Shown: positions 25,246 through 34,589 of the stretch, in pieces
How the letters are laid out: every line of letters starts with the position of its first letter
How positions within the stretch are numbered: position 1 is the stretch's first letter
Source of the DNA: Magnetococcus sp. PR-3
GTDB lineage: Bacteria; Pseudomonadota; Magnetococcia; Magnetococcales; Magnetococcaceae
Direction of reading: 5' to 3'
DNA length: 64,000 nt
Assembly (NCBI RefSeq): GCF_036689865.1
Contig: NZ_JBAHUQ010000009.1
Location: 1-64,000 of the forward strand
Program-made: the position numbers and the translations under genes
The notes under the pieces: model-generated
Seen by the model: the letters and a program-made list of their open reading frames with translations, nothing else
Databases searched by the model: none
What the model was told of the DNA's origin: nothing

Positions 25246-26153
25246 GTCAAGATTTTTTTATCTCCCCCCCCCCCATAAACAGCCCATACACTTCAGAGAT
25301 GCAGAACACCCATGCCTTGAACCATAAAGAACTTTTGCCCCATCCAACACAAACCTTATGGATAGCCCCCCAGACACCACAACCCCCAGCCCACTGTGGA
25401 TAGATGCGGATCGTACCACGGATCCATGGCACCCGACTGGTTCAAGCGCTGTGGTGCAGACCTCGCCACGGACCCTCCTTGAGGGGTCAAGGCCTCTCGC
25501 CCCGAGCGTTCTCACGGTAGGGTCAGCGGTTAAAGGCCGATCCCCAAAAGCCACACCCGCAGCATGGAGCCCTCTTGTCGGCATCACCAGCCAACCGAGC
25601 CCACAGCTAACCTAGGCTCTGCGTGCCGATATGCCATCCTGTTGGGCCGTGCCATGCGTGTTGTGTCGAAGATCTACTTAAGGGGGGTCGATGCTGACCA
25701 GCAGGCACGGCTTACAGAGACAAGAGCTCTATGGCCCTTACCCCCATCACCGGGTTTTCGATGGATCTATACCGACCAAGAGGTGCATCAACAGGTGTGG
25801 GTGCCGGATCGATGCCGATCACTTAAAGCACGCTCAGAGAGCAACAGCCCATGGCGACACCGACCCCCTGGTTGCCCACCGGCCAGGGGGGGGAGAACAG
25901 CCCACCACCAAACGATGACTCTAAGCGATACAAGCAGAGGATGAGGAAAAACAGACCGAATGATCAAGCGCCATACCGCCCTAAAGGTGCAGAGATAGCG
26001 CACCCGCTCAAAGAGCGTCCCCCAGCCGAGCCTCTATAACAACACACCATCGCGCTGCCCTAACAGAGGTGGACAGGGGTGCCGAGCCATGAACATAGGG
26101 GTGGGATATAGGCGCTGCAGATCATCACCGACGGCAAGACTAAAGCACCGCCT
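25246..26153. other. Intergenic region without a recognisable gene
   Basis: About 900 bp separate the tusA operator from the NAT gene end. Short open frames are present on both strands, but none has a family motif, codon bias or ribosome site that I can support. No repeat or RNA element stands out. Confidence 0.5.
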
Positions 26154-26930
26154 TTAGAACAGATCAGCCACAGCCGATTCCGGCAGGGTTATGCCAAATT
26201 CATTTTGCAAAACATGTAGATAAGCTTGGGCTGTGGGTATACATTTTTCCTGACGCTGGCCATCCTTGGTCTGCAGGTACACCCCATCGGTCAGGGTTTT
26301 GCGCCCCCCTGGCATGGGACGGGTCACCAGCCGCTTTTGGGTAAAGATCGAGTCGGCTGAGGTTTGGGTATGGTGACATGCCGACTGAAAATCAGCCCGT
26401 TTTTGAGGGGTCACCTTAAACGCATAACGTGGCTGCCACGCGTTATCTTGCTCCAAAAAAAGTGCCAGATAATCGGTCGCATAAGGGCCAACGGTATAGA
26501 GGGTATCCTCCCCCTGCACACGGGTTGGGTTATGGATTGAGAGCGGCTGACCAAACACCTTACCATTGCCCACATCCACCAAATAACACGCCCCCTCCCA
26601 ATGAACAAGCAGGGCCATATGGTCTGTTTTACCGCGCAGGGCATCCCCCGGGAACATCTCCGCCGCAATAAAATCGACCGCGTAACCCAGTGAGGTAAGC
26701 AGATCGTAAAACAGACCATTCAGCTCATAACAGAGCCCACCCCGGCCTGCTTTTACCAGCTTATCAAAAACCCCCTGGGGGGAATAATCCAGGGGAATCT
26801 GCTGGTGTATATCCAAATTTTCAAAGGGAATATGGGTGAGGAATTGCTGCTGTAATGTCGCCAGCAGTGCCAAGCTTGGCACGCAGGTTCCATCGTAGCC
26901 AATGCGGTGTAAAACGCGTTCTATATCCAT
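26154..26930 (-). CDS. Arylamine N-acetyltransferase
   Basis: The 258-residue protein is a NAT/NhoA-type arylamine N-acetyltransferase: IPFENLDIH near the N-terminus, GRGGLCYELNGLFYDLL containing the catalytic cysteine (about residue 70), DHMALLVHWEG with the catalytic His (about 109), and YLVDVGNGKVFG with the Asp (about 124). It transfers acetyl from acetyl-CoA to aromatic amines and hydrazines in the cytoplasm. The ATG at 26930 follows GGAGG; the longer reading to 26990 has no site. It lies on the same strand as, and downstream of, a TetR gene (298-bp gap). Confidence 0.9.
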   Translation of the reverse strand: MDIERVLHRIGYDGTCVPSLALLATLQQQFLTHIPFENLDIHQQIPLDYSPQGVFDKLVKAGRGGLCYELNGLFYDLLTSLGYAVDFIAAEMFPGDALRGKTDHMALLVHWEGACYLVDVGNGKVFGQPLSIHNPTRVQGEDTLYTVGPYATDYLALFLEQDNAWQPRYAFKVTPQKRADFQSACHHTQTSADSIFTQKRLVTRPMPGGRKTLTDGVYLQTKDGQRQEKCIPTAQAYLHVLQNEFGITLPESAVADLF

Positions 26931-27228
26931 GGGCAACCTCCACTTGGCCGACCTTAAACAGGGCACCCCCTGCTGAAAAGGGGGCCACACGACAGCTCAT
27001 GGCCTGACCGAGAGATAGACATCTCTTAAGGGCTAAAAGATAAAGGGATCACCCCATTTGGTGTGACCCAAGCCTGCACGCTGCCGCCGCCCGACACCAA
27101 CCACGGAGCAAGCAACCCTTAAGATAGGCAGGTTCCACACAGCAGAAGAGCGCGCAGATAGGAGGGGATTAGGATAACAGCTGGATATATCGAGCCGTTC
27201 AGCCCCCCAAACAGACCATTGCAGAGGA

Positions 27229-27834
27229 TTAAGCCTGCTCAATGCGCACCGTTTTAAGGGCAGGACCCAAGGTACGAACCACCTCCGGATCATTACGGGT
27301 TTTGGCCAGCAAAATCACCCCTTCCAAAAAAGCCAACATCGCTTGAGCGGTGGCCGGTACATCCATCGGGGCCAGCTCCTTTTGTGCCACCGCCTCTTCC
27401 AGGGTGGCATGAAACTGGGCACTGGCTTTTTCAAATACCGCCGTCAAGCGGGCCCGCAACAGTTCATCACGGGTAGAGACCTCTAACGCTAAATTACCAA
27501 ACAGACAACCCGGCATACGCTTTTGTTGATCTTTATCCTGGGCCGCCTTCTGCCAGTAATAGATGGCATCGACCATATATTCCAAACGCTCCATAGGGGG
27601 CAGCGCCCGATCAAAGGCCTCGGCCACAAAGCCCAATGCCCAGGCATCGGCCATCACATCAATCACCGCCATCACCAGCTCTTGCTTGGAGGCAAAAAAG
27701 TGATAGAAGGAGCCTTTTTGCACCCCAGCACGGTCGCAAATCTCTTTAATGCCCACATCGGCATAGCTGCGTCCATGGAACAGTTCACGAGCGGTCTCTA
27801 AAATACGGGAACGGGTATCGGTCTCTTTAGTCAT
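27229..27834 (-). CDS. TetR/AcrR family regulator (NemR/AcuR-like)
   Basis: The 201-residue protein has the N-terminal HTH RSRILETARELFHGRSYADVGIKEICDRAGVQKGSFYHFFASKQELVMAVID and a C-terminal domain with PGCLFGNLALEVS. That motif resembles the Cys-containing region of NemR-type regulators, which sense reactive electrophiles, but this similarity is from memory. The start at 27834 is preferred over 27888 because the 18 extra residues run into the operator. A TGGACC-N4-GGTAAA site (27858-27873) lies 24 bp upstream. The same type of site precedes tusA, so tusA-dsrE2 is a candidate target. Confidence 0.85.
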   Translation of the reverse strand: MTKETDTRSRILETARELFHGRSYADVGIKEICDRAGVQKGSFYHFFASKQELVMAVIDVMADAWALGFVAEAFDRALPPMERLEYMVDAIYYWQKAAQDKDQQKRMPGCLFGNLALEVSTRDELLRARLTAVFEKASAQFHATLEEAVAQKELAPMDVPATAQAMLAFLEGVILLAKTRNDPEVVRTLGPALKTVRIEQA

Positions 27835-27857
27835 AGTACCGTTAAGCTTACATGGAA

Positions 27858-27873
27858 TGGACCGGTCGGTAAA
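27858..27873 (-). promoter_or_regulatory. TetR-type operator in the promoter of the TetR gene
   Basis: TGGACCGGTCGGTAAA shares the core GACCGGTCGGT with the two sites upstream of tusA (25125-25140 and 25230-25245). The position fits autorepression. Confidence 0.7.
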
Positions 27874-28029
27874 GCAACGACACCCCACCGGTAACAGCCC
27901 CCCCTTGGGCGGAAATCAATACCGTAACGAGCATTGCAATTTTGGCGAATTTCGCCTATTTTGAGCTATTTTCCCCGGTTCGGACAGACGACGGCCCCCT
28001 TTCCTTCTAAGCAGAGCGGAAAAACAGCC

Positions 28030-28245
28030 ATGAGCGGTGACAAAAAACAAGGTTTTGAAGCCTCCTTGGAACGACTGGAAACATTGGTCGGCGACCTTGA
28101 GCGGGGCGAGCTCCCCTTAGAAGAGGCTTTATCGGCCTATGAAGAGGGTATGAAACTGGCCAAACAGTGCCAAAAGCGGCTAGACAGTGCCGAAAAACGT
28201 ATTGAGAAAATCGCCACCCCCGCCCTGAGTGACGAGGAGGCTTAA
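28030..28245 (+). CDS. xseB: Exodeoxyribonuclease VII small subunit
   Basis: The 71-residue protein matches XseB: FEASLERLETLVGDLERGELPLEEALSAYEEGMKLAKQCQKRLDSAEKRIEKI, which forms a helical hairpin bound by the XseA coiled coil. The ATG at 28030 is the expected N-terminus; an in-frame reading to 27934 is a leader. It leads an operon-like run with ispA, dxs and tlyA, an order common in proteobacteria; ispA starts only 4 bp after its stop. Confidence 0.95.
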   Translation: MSGDKKQGFEASLERLETLVGDLERGELPLEEALSAYEEGMKLAKQCQKRLDSAEKRIEKIATPALSDEEA

Positions 28246-28249
28246 GACC

Positions 28250-29134
28250 ATGGAACTAAAAAGCTACTTAGCCGACCAAAAGCACCTGGTAGAGAGCGCC
28301 CTGGACCGTCTGCTGCCCACCGCCGACCGTGAGCCACGCCGCCTAACCGGTGCCATGCGCTATAGCCTGTTGATTGGCGGCAAACGCCTACGCCCCATCC
28401 TAACCCTGGCCTGTTGTGAAGCGGTTGGGGGGAGTTCAGAGCGGGCCATGAACTATGCCTGTGCGCTGGAGTGTATTCATACCTACTCCTTAATCCATGA
28501 TGATCTACCGGCGATGGATGATGATGATCTGCGCCGGGGCCACCCCACCTGTCACCGACAGTATGATGAGGCCACCGCCATTTTAGCGGGTGACGCCCTG
28601 TTAACCCACGCTTTTGAGCTGGCGGCCAAACCGGTATCGGGTGTCTTGCCGGAGATCCGCTTGGATCTAATCCGTGAACTTTCTCTCGCAGCGGGAACCC
28701 ACGGCATGGTCGGCGGTCAAATGCTGGACATACAAGGTGAAAAACGCCCGTTGGAGCTGGTTGCCCTACAGAACATCCATATCCACAAGACCGGTGCGTT
28801 GATCCGGGTGGCCTGTTTGGCTGGGGCCAAGCTGGGCGGTGGCACCCCTGACCAGGTCAAACGTTTAAAGCGCTATGGCGAGGCACTGGGGCTGGCGTTT
28901 CAGATTACCGATGACATCCTGGATGAAGTGGGCGATGCCAAAACCCTAGGTAAACCGACGGGATCGGACCGCGCCCTGGATAAAGCCACCTACCCCAAAC
29001 TGATGGGGCTGGCCCAGGCCAAAGAAGCTGCGGAAAACCTGATTGAGCAGGCACACAAGGCGCTCTCGACCTTTGGAGCCGAAGCAGATCCGCTACGGCA
29101 GCTGGCCAATTTTGTCATTGCCCGCACCCACTAA
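28250..29134 (+). CDS. ispA: Farnesyl diphosphate synthase
   Basis: The 294-residue prenyltransferase has the first Asp-rich motif DDLPAMDDDDLRRG (about 85-98), the second motif ITDDILDEVGD, and the substrate motifs GGKRLRP and GGQMLDIQGE. It condenses isopentenyl and dimethylallyl diphosphate to C15 farnesyl diphosphate in the cytoplasm for quinones and undecaprenol. GAGGAGG near the xseB end provides the ribosome site for ATG 28250. Confidence 0.95.
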   Translation: MELKSYLADQKHLVESALDRLLPTADREPRRLTGAMRYSLLIGGKRLRPILTLACCEAVGGSSERAMNYACALECIHTYSLIHDDLPAMDDDDLRRGHPTCHRQYDEATAILAGDALLTHAFELAAKPVSGVLPEIRLDLIRELSLAAGTHGMVGGQMLDIQGEKRPLELVALQNIHIHKTGALIRVACLAGAKLGGGTPDQVKRLKRYGEALGLAFQITDDILDEVGDAKTLGKPTGSDRALDKATYPKLMGLAQAKEAAENLIEQAHKALSTFGAEADPLRQLANFVIARTH

Positions 29135-29170
29135 ATACAGATCGTCTGCACATACTTAAAGAATGCGACT

Positions 29171-31036
29171 ATGACCACCCTACTCTCGACCATTGAATCC
29201 CCTCAGGATCTCCGCCAACTGGGCGAGGCGACCCTGCCTCAGGTTGCGCAAGAGATGCGGGACCATATTATTGAGTGTGTCTCCCAATCCGGCGGGCACC
29301 TTGGCGCAAGCCTGGGTGTGGTGGAGTTGACCCTTGCCTTACACTACATCTTCAACACCCCGGATGACCGTTTGGTTTGGGATGTGGGGCATCAATCCTA
29401 CGGTCATAAGGTGCTAACAGGCCGTCGTGATCAGCTCTCCAGCATCCGGCAGCGCCACGGTTTAAGCGGCTTTACCAAGCGATCTGAAAGCCCTTTTGAC
29501 CCCTTTGGCACCGGCCACTCCTCTACCTCGATCTCGGCGGCCATGGGTATGGCCCGCGCTTCTAAAGCCAACGGCAGCACCCGCAAAGCGGTGGCGGTTA
29601 TTGGTGATGGCGCCATGGGTGCGGGTATGGCGTTTGAGGCCCTTAACCACGCCGGTCATGATAATAAGGATCTGGATCTGGTGGTGGTGCTCAATGATAA
29701 TGAGATGTCCATCTCCCCCAACGTGGGCGCCCTCTCCTCTTACCTAAACCGCATGCTGAGCGGCGGAGCCTACAACGCCTTTCGTGATGGCACCGGCAAG
29801 GTGTTAAAGACCATCTCCCAATCGGTGTGGGACGCGGCAAAAAAAGCTGAAGAGCATGTTAAAGGCATGGTCATGCCCGGCACCCTGTTTGAAGAGCTGG
29901 GCTTTACCTACTTTGGCCCCATTGACGGGCATGACTTTGACACCCTGCTGCCCACCCTGCGCAATGTACAGAAATTGGGCGGCCCCATTTTGCTCCATAT
30001 CATCACCAAAAAGGGCAAAGGGTTTACCCCGGCTGAAGAGCACCCTTGCACCTACCATGGTGTGGCACCGTTTGATAAAGATACCGGCGCCATCCAAGCA
30101 GGCAGCAATGGCGACTCCTACACCAAAGTGTTTGCCCAAGAGCTGTGCAAGCTGGCAGAGAATAATCCAGAGATCCACGCCATCACCGCGGCCATGCGTG
30201 AGGGCACCGGTCTGAACCTGTTTGAAAAACAGTTTCCGGAACGCTTTCATGATGTCGGCATTGCCGAACAGCATGCCGTTACCTTTGCTGCAGGGCTGGC
30301 GACAGAAAATCTACTGCCGGTGGTGGCCATCTACTCGACCTTCATGCAACGGGCCTATGATCAGCTGATTCATGATGTCGCCTTGCAGGATCTACCGGTG
30401 ATTTTTGCCCTCGACCGGGCGGGTCTGGTGGGGGCCGATGGTGCCACCCATGCGGGGGCCTATGATCTCTCCTTTTTGCGTGCAGTACCGGGCATGATCA
30501 TTATGGCCCCAGCGGATGAAAATGAACTCCGCCATATGCTGCATACCGCCGTGGCCCTTAAAAAACCGGTGGCGCTACGCTACCCACGGGGCAGCGCGAT
30601 GGGCCTGGAAGTAGAACCCCCCCAGGTGCTGGAGCTCGGTAAAGGGCGCTGCCTACGCAAGGGACACCAAGCCGCGATTTTGGCTGTCGGGCAACCGGTT
30701 CACCCTGCGATGGAGGCTGCTGAGCTGCTTGAACAAGAGGGGATCTCCACCTCGGTCTATGATGCCCGCTTTGTTAAACCCCTGGATCACGCCATGCTGC
30801 AAGAAGTTGCCATGCATGATGTGATTTTGGTGGTGGAAGAGAACGCCGTGCAAGGGGGCTTTGGCAGTGCGGTGCTGGAGTTCTTTAGCAGCCAGGGCGC
30901 GCTGGATAAAGGGCTAAAAATTCGCTGTATTGGCATCCCCGACCGTTACATCCCCCATGGCACCCAAGGGCAGTTGCGTGGTGAGATTGGGCTGGATGCC
31001 AAAGGGATCGCCGCCACCCTGCAAGAGCTGCTGTAA
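29171..31036 (+). CDS. dxs: 1-deoxy-D-xylulose-5-phosphate synthase
   Basis: The 621-residue TPP enzyme has GDGAMGAGMAFEALNHAG (TPP/Mg motif, about 141-158), HLGASLGVVELTLALHYIF, FGPIDGHD, VGIAEQHAVTFAAGLA and DRAGLVGADGATHAG. It makes 1-deoxyxylulose 5-phosphate from pyruvate and glyceraldehyde 3-phosphate, the entry to the MEP isoprenoid pathway that feeds IspA. It starts 36 bp after ispA. About 200 bp after it are without a gene. Confidence 0.97.
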   Translation: MTTLLSTIESPQDLRQLGEATLPQVAQEMRDHIIECVSQSGGHLGASLGVVELTLALHYIFNTPDDRLVWDVGHQSYGHKVLTGRRDQLSSIRQRHGLSGFTKRSESPFDPFGTGHSSTSISAAMGMARASKANGSTRKAVAVIGDGAMGAGMAFEALNHAGHDNKDLDLVVVLNDNEMSISPNVGALSSYLNRMLSGGAYNAFRDGTGKVLKTISQSVWDAAKKAEEHVKGMVMPGTLFEELGFTYFGPIDGHDFDTLLPTLRNVQKLGGPILLHIITKKGKGFTPAEEHPCTYHGVAPFDKDTGAIQAGSNGDSYTKVFAQELCKLAENNPEIHAITAAMREGTGLNLFEKQFPERFHDVGIAEQHAVTFAAGLATENLLPVVAIYSTFMQRAYDQLIHDVALQDLPVIFALDRAGLVGADGATHAGAYDLSFLRAVPGMIIMAPADENELRHMLHTAVALKKPVALRYPRGSAMGLEVEPPQVLELGKGRCLRKGHQAAILAVGQPVHPAMEAAELLEQEGISTSVYDARFVKPLDHAMLQEVAMHDVILVVEENAVQGGFGSAVLEFFSSQGALDKGLKIRCIGIPDRYIPHGTQGQLRGEIGLDAKGIAATLQELL

Positions 31037-31237
31037 GGCTATAACGGGGCTTGGCATAGAGCGGCCCTGCCCCCTAAACGCGGCCCAAGCGACCTAACCC
31101 GTTGGTGCCACACCACGGCTGTGCCCAGGGTTGGCCACCAGCATATGGGCCCGCTGTGCGCTTATAGAGCGGCCAGACAGCCGCCAAACAGGTGTTTCTT
31201 TTTTCGATTGTTCCTGCTCTTTTTTGGCGATCCCCCC

Positions 31238-31996
31238 ATGTCACACAAAGCCCCCAAACAGCGCCTGGATACACTGGTTCTCAACCTCGGCCTGGCCACC
31301 AGCGAAGCCCAAGCCCGTAGTTTAATCATGACCGGGCAGGTGTTGGTGGATGACCACCCAGCGACCAAAGCGGGGGCGCAGGTGGCACAGAGCGCCCCTA
31401 TTCGTTTAAAAAACAGCCATAAAAGCCGTCAGTGGGCCTCCCGCGGGGGGGATAAACTGGTGGCGGGGCTCGACCATTTTAAACTGGACCCCACAGGTAT
31501 GATTGGCCTGGATATTGGGGCCTCCACCGGTGGCTTTACCGATCTACTGCTGCAGCGGGGCGCGACCAAGGTCTATGCAGTGGATGTGGGTCATGGTCAA
31601 CTGGCTTGGCGCTTGTTGCAGGATGAACGGGTGATCAACCTGGAGCGCACCAACGCCAAAGATCTTACCCCAGCGCTCATTGGTGACCCCATTGATATTT
31701 TGGTCTCGGATGTGAGCTTTATCTCCCTAACCAAGGCCCTGCCCGCACCACTGGCACTGTTAAAGTCCGGGGGGGTTGGGGTGGTCCTGGTTAAACCCCA
31801 GTTTGAGGTCCCCCGTGAGGTTGAAATGACCGGGGGTGTGGTGCGGGATCCGCAGCTACAACAGGCCTGTGTGGCACGCATTACCGTGTGGTTGCAAGAG
31901 CAGGGCTATGCGGTGCATGGTCACACCCCATCCCCCATTAAAGGGCCCAAGGGTAACCAGGAGTATTTGCTCTATTTTTCCAAACCACACACCTAA
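31238..31996 (+). CDS. tlyA: TlyA-family rRNA methyltransferase (S4 domain)
   Basis: The 252-residue protein has an N-terminal S4 RNA-binding domain (RLDTLVLNLGLATSEAQARSLIMTGQVLVD, about 8-45) and a SAM-dependent methyltransferase fold: GLDIGASTGGFTDLLLQRGA (motif I, about 87-106), DVSFISLTKAL and VVLVKPQFE. TlyA enzymes 2'-O-methylate rRNA and were once called hemolysins. The ATG at 31238 begins the family N-terminus; the longer reading has a cryptic leader. It follows dxs, as in many proteobacteria. Confidence 0.9.
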   Translation: MSHKAPKQRLDTLVLNLGLATSEAQARSLIMTGQVLVDDHPATKAGAQVAQSAPIRLKNSHKSRQWASRGGDKLVAGLDHFKLDPTGMIGLDIGASTGGFTDLLLQRGATKVYAVDVGHGQLAWRLLQDERVINLERTNAKDLTPALIGDPIDILVSDVSFISLTKALPAPLALLKSGGVGVVLVKPQFEVPREVEMTGGVVRDPQLQQACVARITVWLQEQGYAVHGHTPSPIKGPKGNQEYLLYFSKPHT

Positions 31997-32077
31997 GCCC
32001 CCATAACCATTGCACCGAACCTGGGTTGCACGTAAGCTTTTAACGTTTTTAGGCTTCTTTAGTGGGATAATGATCCA

Positions 32078-32536
32078 ATGCCATACACCCGTCACCTCCT
32101 TGCACTGCTACTGGCCACCTTGCTGCTGCTCCCGACCCTGAGCGGAGCTGAAGAGGAGGAGGATCGGGAGTTGGTGACCCTCGACCCCATGCAGCAAAAA
32201 CAGATGCAGGCCAATATGCGGGATCATCTGGCCGCCATCAACGAGATCATCGGGGCCCTGGCTGAGGGGGACTATCATGCCGCAGGGAACATTGCCGAAC
32301 AGCGTTTAGGGGTTAGCGCCCGCCATAAACATGGTCGGCCCGGCATGGGGGCTTCTATCCCAGACTCTATGCGTGCCTACGGTCTCTCTATGCATCAAGC
32401 CGCCAGCAACTTTCCCATCGCGGTGCAAGATGCCCAAATGGAAGAGCCTGAAGATCAGCTGCCTTTAATCTTTTCTGCCCTACAAGAGATCACCGACAAC
32501 TGCGACGGCTGTCACAGCAGCTTCCGTATTCGTTAA
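32078..32536 (+). CDS. Periplasmic c-type cytochrome, C-terminal single heme
   Basis: The 152-residue protein has a signal peptide (MPYTRHLLALLLATLLLLPTLSGA), a helical body with repeated Met and His, and one heme motif CDGCH at the very C-terminus (residues 142-146, followed by SSFRIR). The C-terminal heme and four-helix look resemble cytochrome c prime. It lies upstream of a frameshifted HupE-like gene and a frameshifted anchor gene. Its role may be electron transfer linked to that metal cluster, but this is inference. Confidence 0.75.
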   Translation: MPYTRHLLALLLATLLLLPTLSGAEEEEDRELVTLDPMQQKQMQANMRDHLAAINEIIGALAEGDYHAAGNIAEQRLGVSARHKHGRPGMGASIPDSMRAYGLSMHQAASNFPIAVQDAQMEEPEDQLPLIFSALQEITDNCDGCHSSFRIR

Positions 32537-32540
32537 TATA

Positions 32541-32975
32541 CACCGCACCCGGCATACCGCCCCCAGCAACCCCTGGCACACCCTGCGGGTACTCCTACTG
32601 CTGTTTGCCCTGGCGCTGGCCCCCACCCCCCATCTACCTAAAGATCATGGGGGGCAGACCCATGCCCAGCAGAGCATGCATCAGGCCCATGGGGGTATCC
32701 ACAATGCACAAGGTGAACACGCCGCTCACCCTGTCACATCCGCCCCTCAAGGGGCAGACCTCTCTCACCCCAGCCACACCGCCCCAAGCGACCACGGCCA
32801 CCTGCACAGCGGCGGCCTACATGACCATATGGGGGATATGCTGGTCGCGCGGAGCCATCCCCCCGCTCACACCACGGGGCAGCACCCGCAGCTCATGCTG
32901 GCCAATGCCGCACCCAACGGTTTTTTTGACCCCCTAGAACGCCCACCTGCCCCACATGCCTGTTACCTGACCTAA
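32541..32975 (+). CDS. His-rich secreted ORF with unclear start (possible remnant)
   Basis: In the frame of codons 32541-32975 a hydrophobic segment (LRVLLLLFALALAPTP) resembling a signal sequence is followed by a very His-rich stretch such as HQAHGGIHNAQGEHAAH and SDHGHLHSGGLHDHMGD. No ATG, GTG or TTG starts it upstream; the first ATG in frame is at 32676. The histidines suggest metal binding. The stretch may be a broken gene from the same decaying cluster. Confidence 0.5.
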   Translation, partial: HRTRHTAPSNPWHTLRVLLLLFALALAPTPHLPKDHGGQTHAQQSMHQAHGGIHNAQGEHAAHPVTSAPQGADLSHPSHTAPSDHGHLHSGGLHDHMGDMLVARSHPPAHTTGQHPQLMLANAAPNGFFDPLERPPAPHACYLT

Positions 32976-33079
32976 CCCGGAAACACCGCTCATGCTGTAT
33001 CCCCAAGATGCGACCCTCTGCCCTGCCGCCATGGTTTGGCAGGGTCGAACCCCAGGTCATGCTGCATGAAATTTCCGGG
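32976..33079 (+). other. Candidate structured leader upstream of HupE-like gene
   Basis: An outer stem CCCGGAAA (32976-32983) pairs with TTTCCGGG (33072-33079). It encloses a bulged 10-bp hairpin with arms CGACCCT..GCC and GGCAGGGTCG (33011-33047). It does not match a known riboswitch that I can recognise. Confidence 0.35.
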
Positions 33080-33136
33080 CTAACTTCTCTCAATAAAAGG
33101 GTCAGCACCCAACTGACCACACGGAAGGAACAGACC

Positions 33137-33852
33137 ATGTCGCATGGGATCATGCGTCGCCTACCCATGCCTACATCCCAACGTTGGATATTGCTTATGG
33201 CGGCCACACTCACACTGTTTATGCTGTTGAGCAACCCAGCACTGGCTCACGGGGTTGCCCATGGCGACCGTATGTACAGACAACAGGCTCAAGGGGTTTT
33301 GACCCTCCCCTTTCTATACTTGGGGGCCAAACATATGGTCACCTGCTGTTTCTGTTTGGGGTGATTTTTTTTCCACTACCGGCTCAAAGAGGTTGGCCTG
33401 TATGTAACCCTGTTTGCTGTGGGTCACACCCTCACCCTGCTCACAGGTACCTTACTTAACCTTAACGTTAACGCCTATTTGGTGGATGCGATCATCGGTC
33501 TTTCGGTGGTCTATAAGGCGTTGGATAATATGGGCGCTTACCAAAGTTGGCTGGGGTGGCAACCTGACACCACAAAGCCACCTTTATCTTTGGCCTGTTT
33601 CACGGGTTGGGCTTGGCGACCAAGCTGCAAACATTTGACCTACCGACCCAAAACCTGTTTAGCAATCTGATCGCTTTTAACATTGGGGTTGAGCTGGGGC
33701 AGATCCTAGCCCTTAGCGTACTGCTGCTGTTCATGACGGTGTGGCGCAAAAGTCCACACTTCACCCGTCACGCTTTTACCGTTAACACCTGGTTAATGGC
33801 CGCAGGTTTTACCCTGATCGGCTTTCAACTCACCGGCTTTTTCCTGGCTTAA
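33137..33852 (+). pseudogene. HupE/UreJ-like membrane protein, broken by frameshifts
   Basis: Three reading frames joined together give one HupE/UreJ-type protein: HGVAHGDRMYRQQAQGVLTLPFLYLGAKHMVT, then LLFLFGVIFF, then FHYRLKEVGLYVTLFAVGHTLTLLTG with VDAIIGLSVVYKALDN, and finally FHGLGLATKLQTF to LTGFFLA. Breaks are at about 33340 (about 13 bp missing where family members have GYDH), in the T-run 33365-33372 (one T short), and at about 33576 (one base short in AAGCC). The first frame stops at 33364. The ATG at 33137 has AAGGAA 7 bp upstream. Intact members are membrane proteins linked to nickel, cobalt or copper handling. Confidence 0.85.
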
Positions 33853-33866
33853 GGGGGTAGAACACC

Positions 33867-34483
33867 ATGCATGCAAAGCCACAACAACACCCCGCATGCC
33901 CCAGTCAGCAGCAGCTACGACGCGCCCTGTTCCAGGCCCTGATCATGGCGACCCTATTACTGCTGCTTTGGGTACTACCCACAGCCTACCGGCTGGACCC
34001 CACCGGGCTTGGGCAAAACTGGGTTTGATGACACCCTTAACAGAAACCGAGGATATCATTGGCCAAATCATCACCCAAGCCCCCGCTCTTCCAGCCCCAC
34101 CAGCGGCCCCTACACCCGCCACACAACCGGAGGTCGCGGTGGCCACAGCCCAGCCGCCCCTTAACCAGGACACCATGGAACTGACCCTGGCCCCCAACCA
34201 GAGTGCGGAGATTAAACTGGCCATGGTGCAAGGCGATGAAGTGCACGACCAGTGGACGGGCAATGGTGGACGCCTAAACTATGATACCCACGCAGACCCC
34301 TTTGATCATCCAGACGCCTACCACAGCTATGATCGGGGTCGCCACGTAGGTCGTAAAAAGGGGGTATTAAAAGCCCCCTTTCACGGCTACCACGGCTGGT
34401 TTTGGCGCAACCGCAGCCAGCAGACCGTGACGCTGAACCTTCAGGTTGAAGGCCTCTACCAACAGATCAAACGCGTAAAATAA
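33867..34483 (+). pseudogene. Transmembrane anchor protein, broken by a frameshift
   Basis: The first frame (33867-34028) gives MHAKPQQHPACPSQQQLRRAL, a membrane segment, and YRLDPTGLGQNWV before a stop. The other frame continues MTPLTETEDIIGQI and then a periplasmic domain with NGGRLNYDTHADPF, FHGYHGWFWRNRSQQ and LYQQIKRVK. One missing A in the run at 34015-34018 would restore KLGLMTPLTETED. The N-terminal membrane segment and this domain match a family of transmembrane anchor proteins found beside HupE-like and metal-efflux genes. It lies 14 bp after the HupE-like pseudogene. Confidence 0.8.
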
Positions 34484-34562
34484 GCCCTTAATGTTCAGCC
34501 CCTTCCTAGCTTAAAGGGGGCCGATACAACAGAAGCTTAAGCGCGGCCATTCTTCTAAACAA

Positions 34563-34589
34563 GGCCTCCAGGGTATGTACCTGGAGGCC
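34563..34589. other. Perfect 10-bp hairpin
   Basis: Arms GGCCTCCAGG (34563-34572) and CCTGGAGGCC (34580-34589). Its stem repeats the core of the terminator at 34852-34875. It lies 80 bp past the anchor pseudogene and has no T-tract. Confidence 0.5.

Noticed and set aside
32976-33079. Cobalamin or metal riboswitch upstream of the HupE-like gene
   Set aside because: No conserved riboswitch core is visible; only a stem and inner hairpin, which I report as an unassigned structure.
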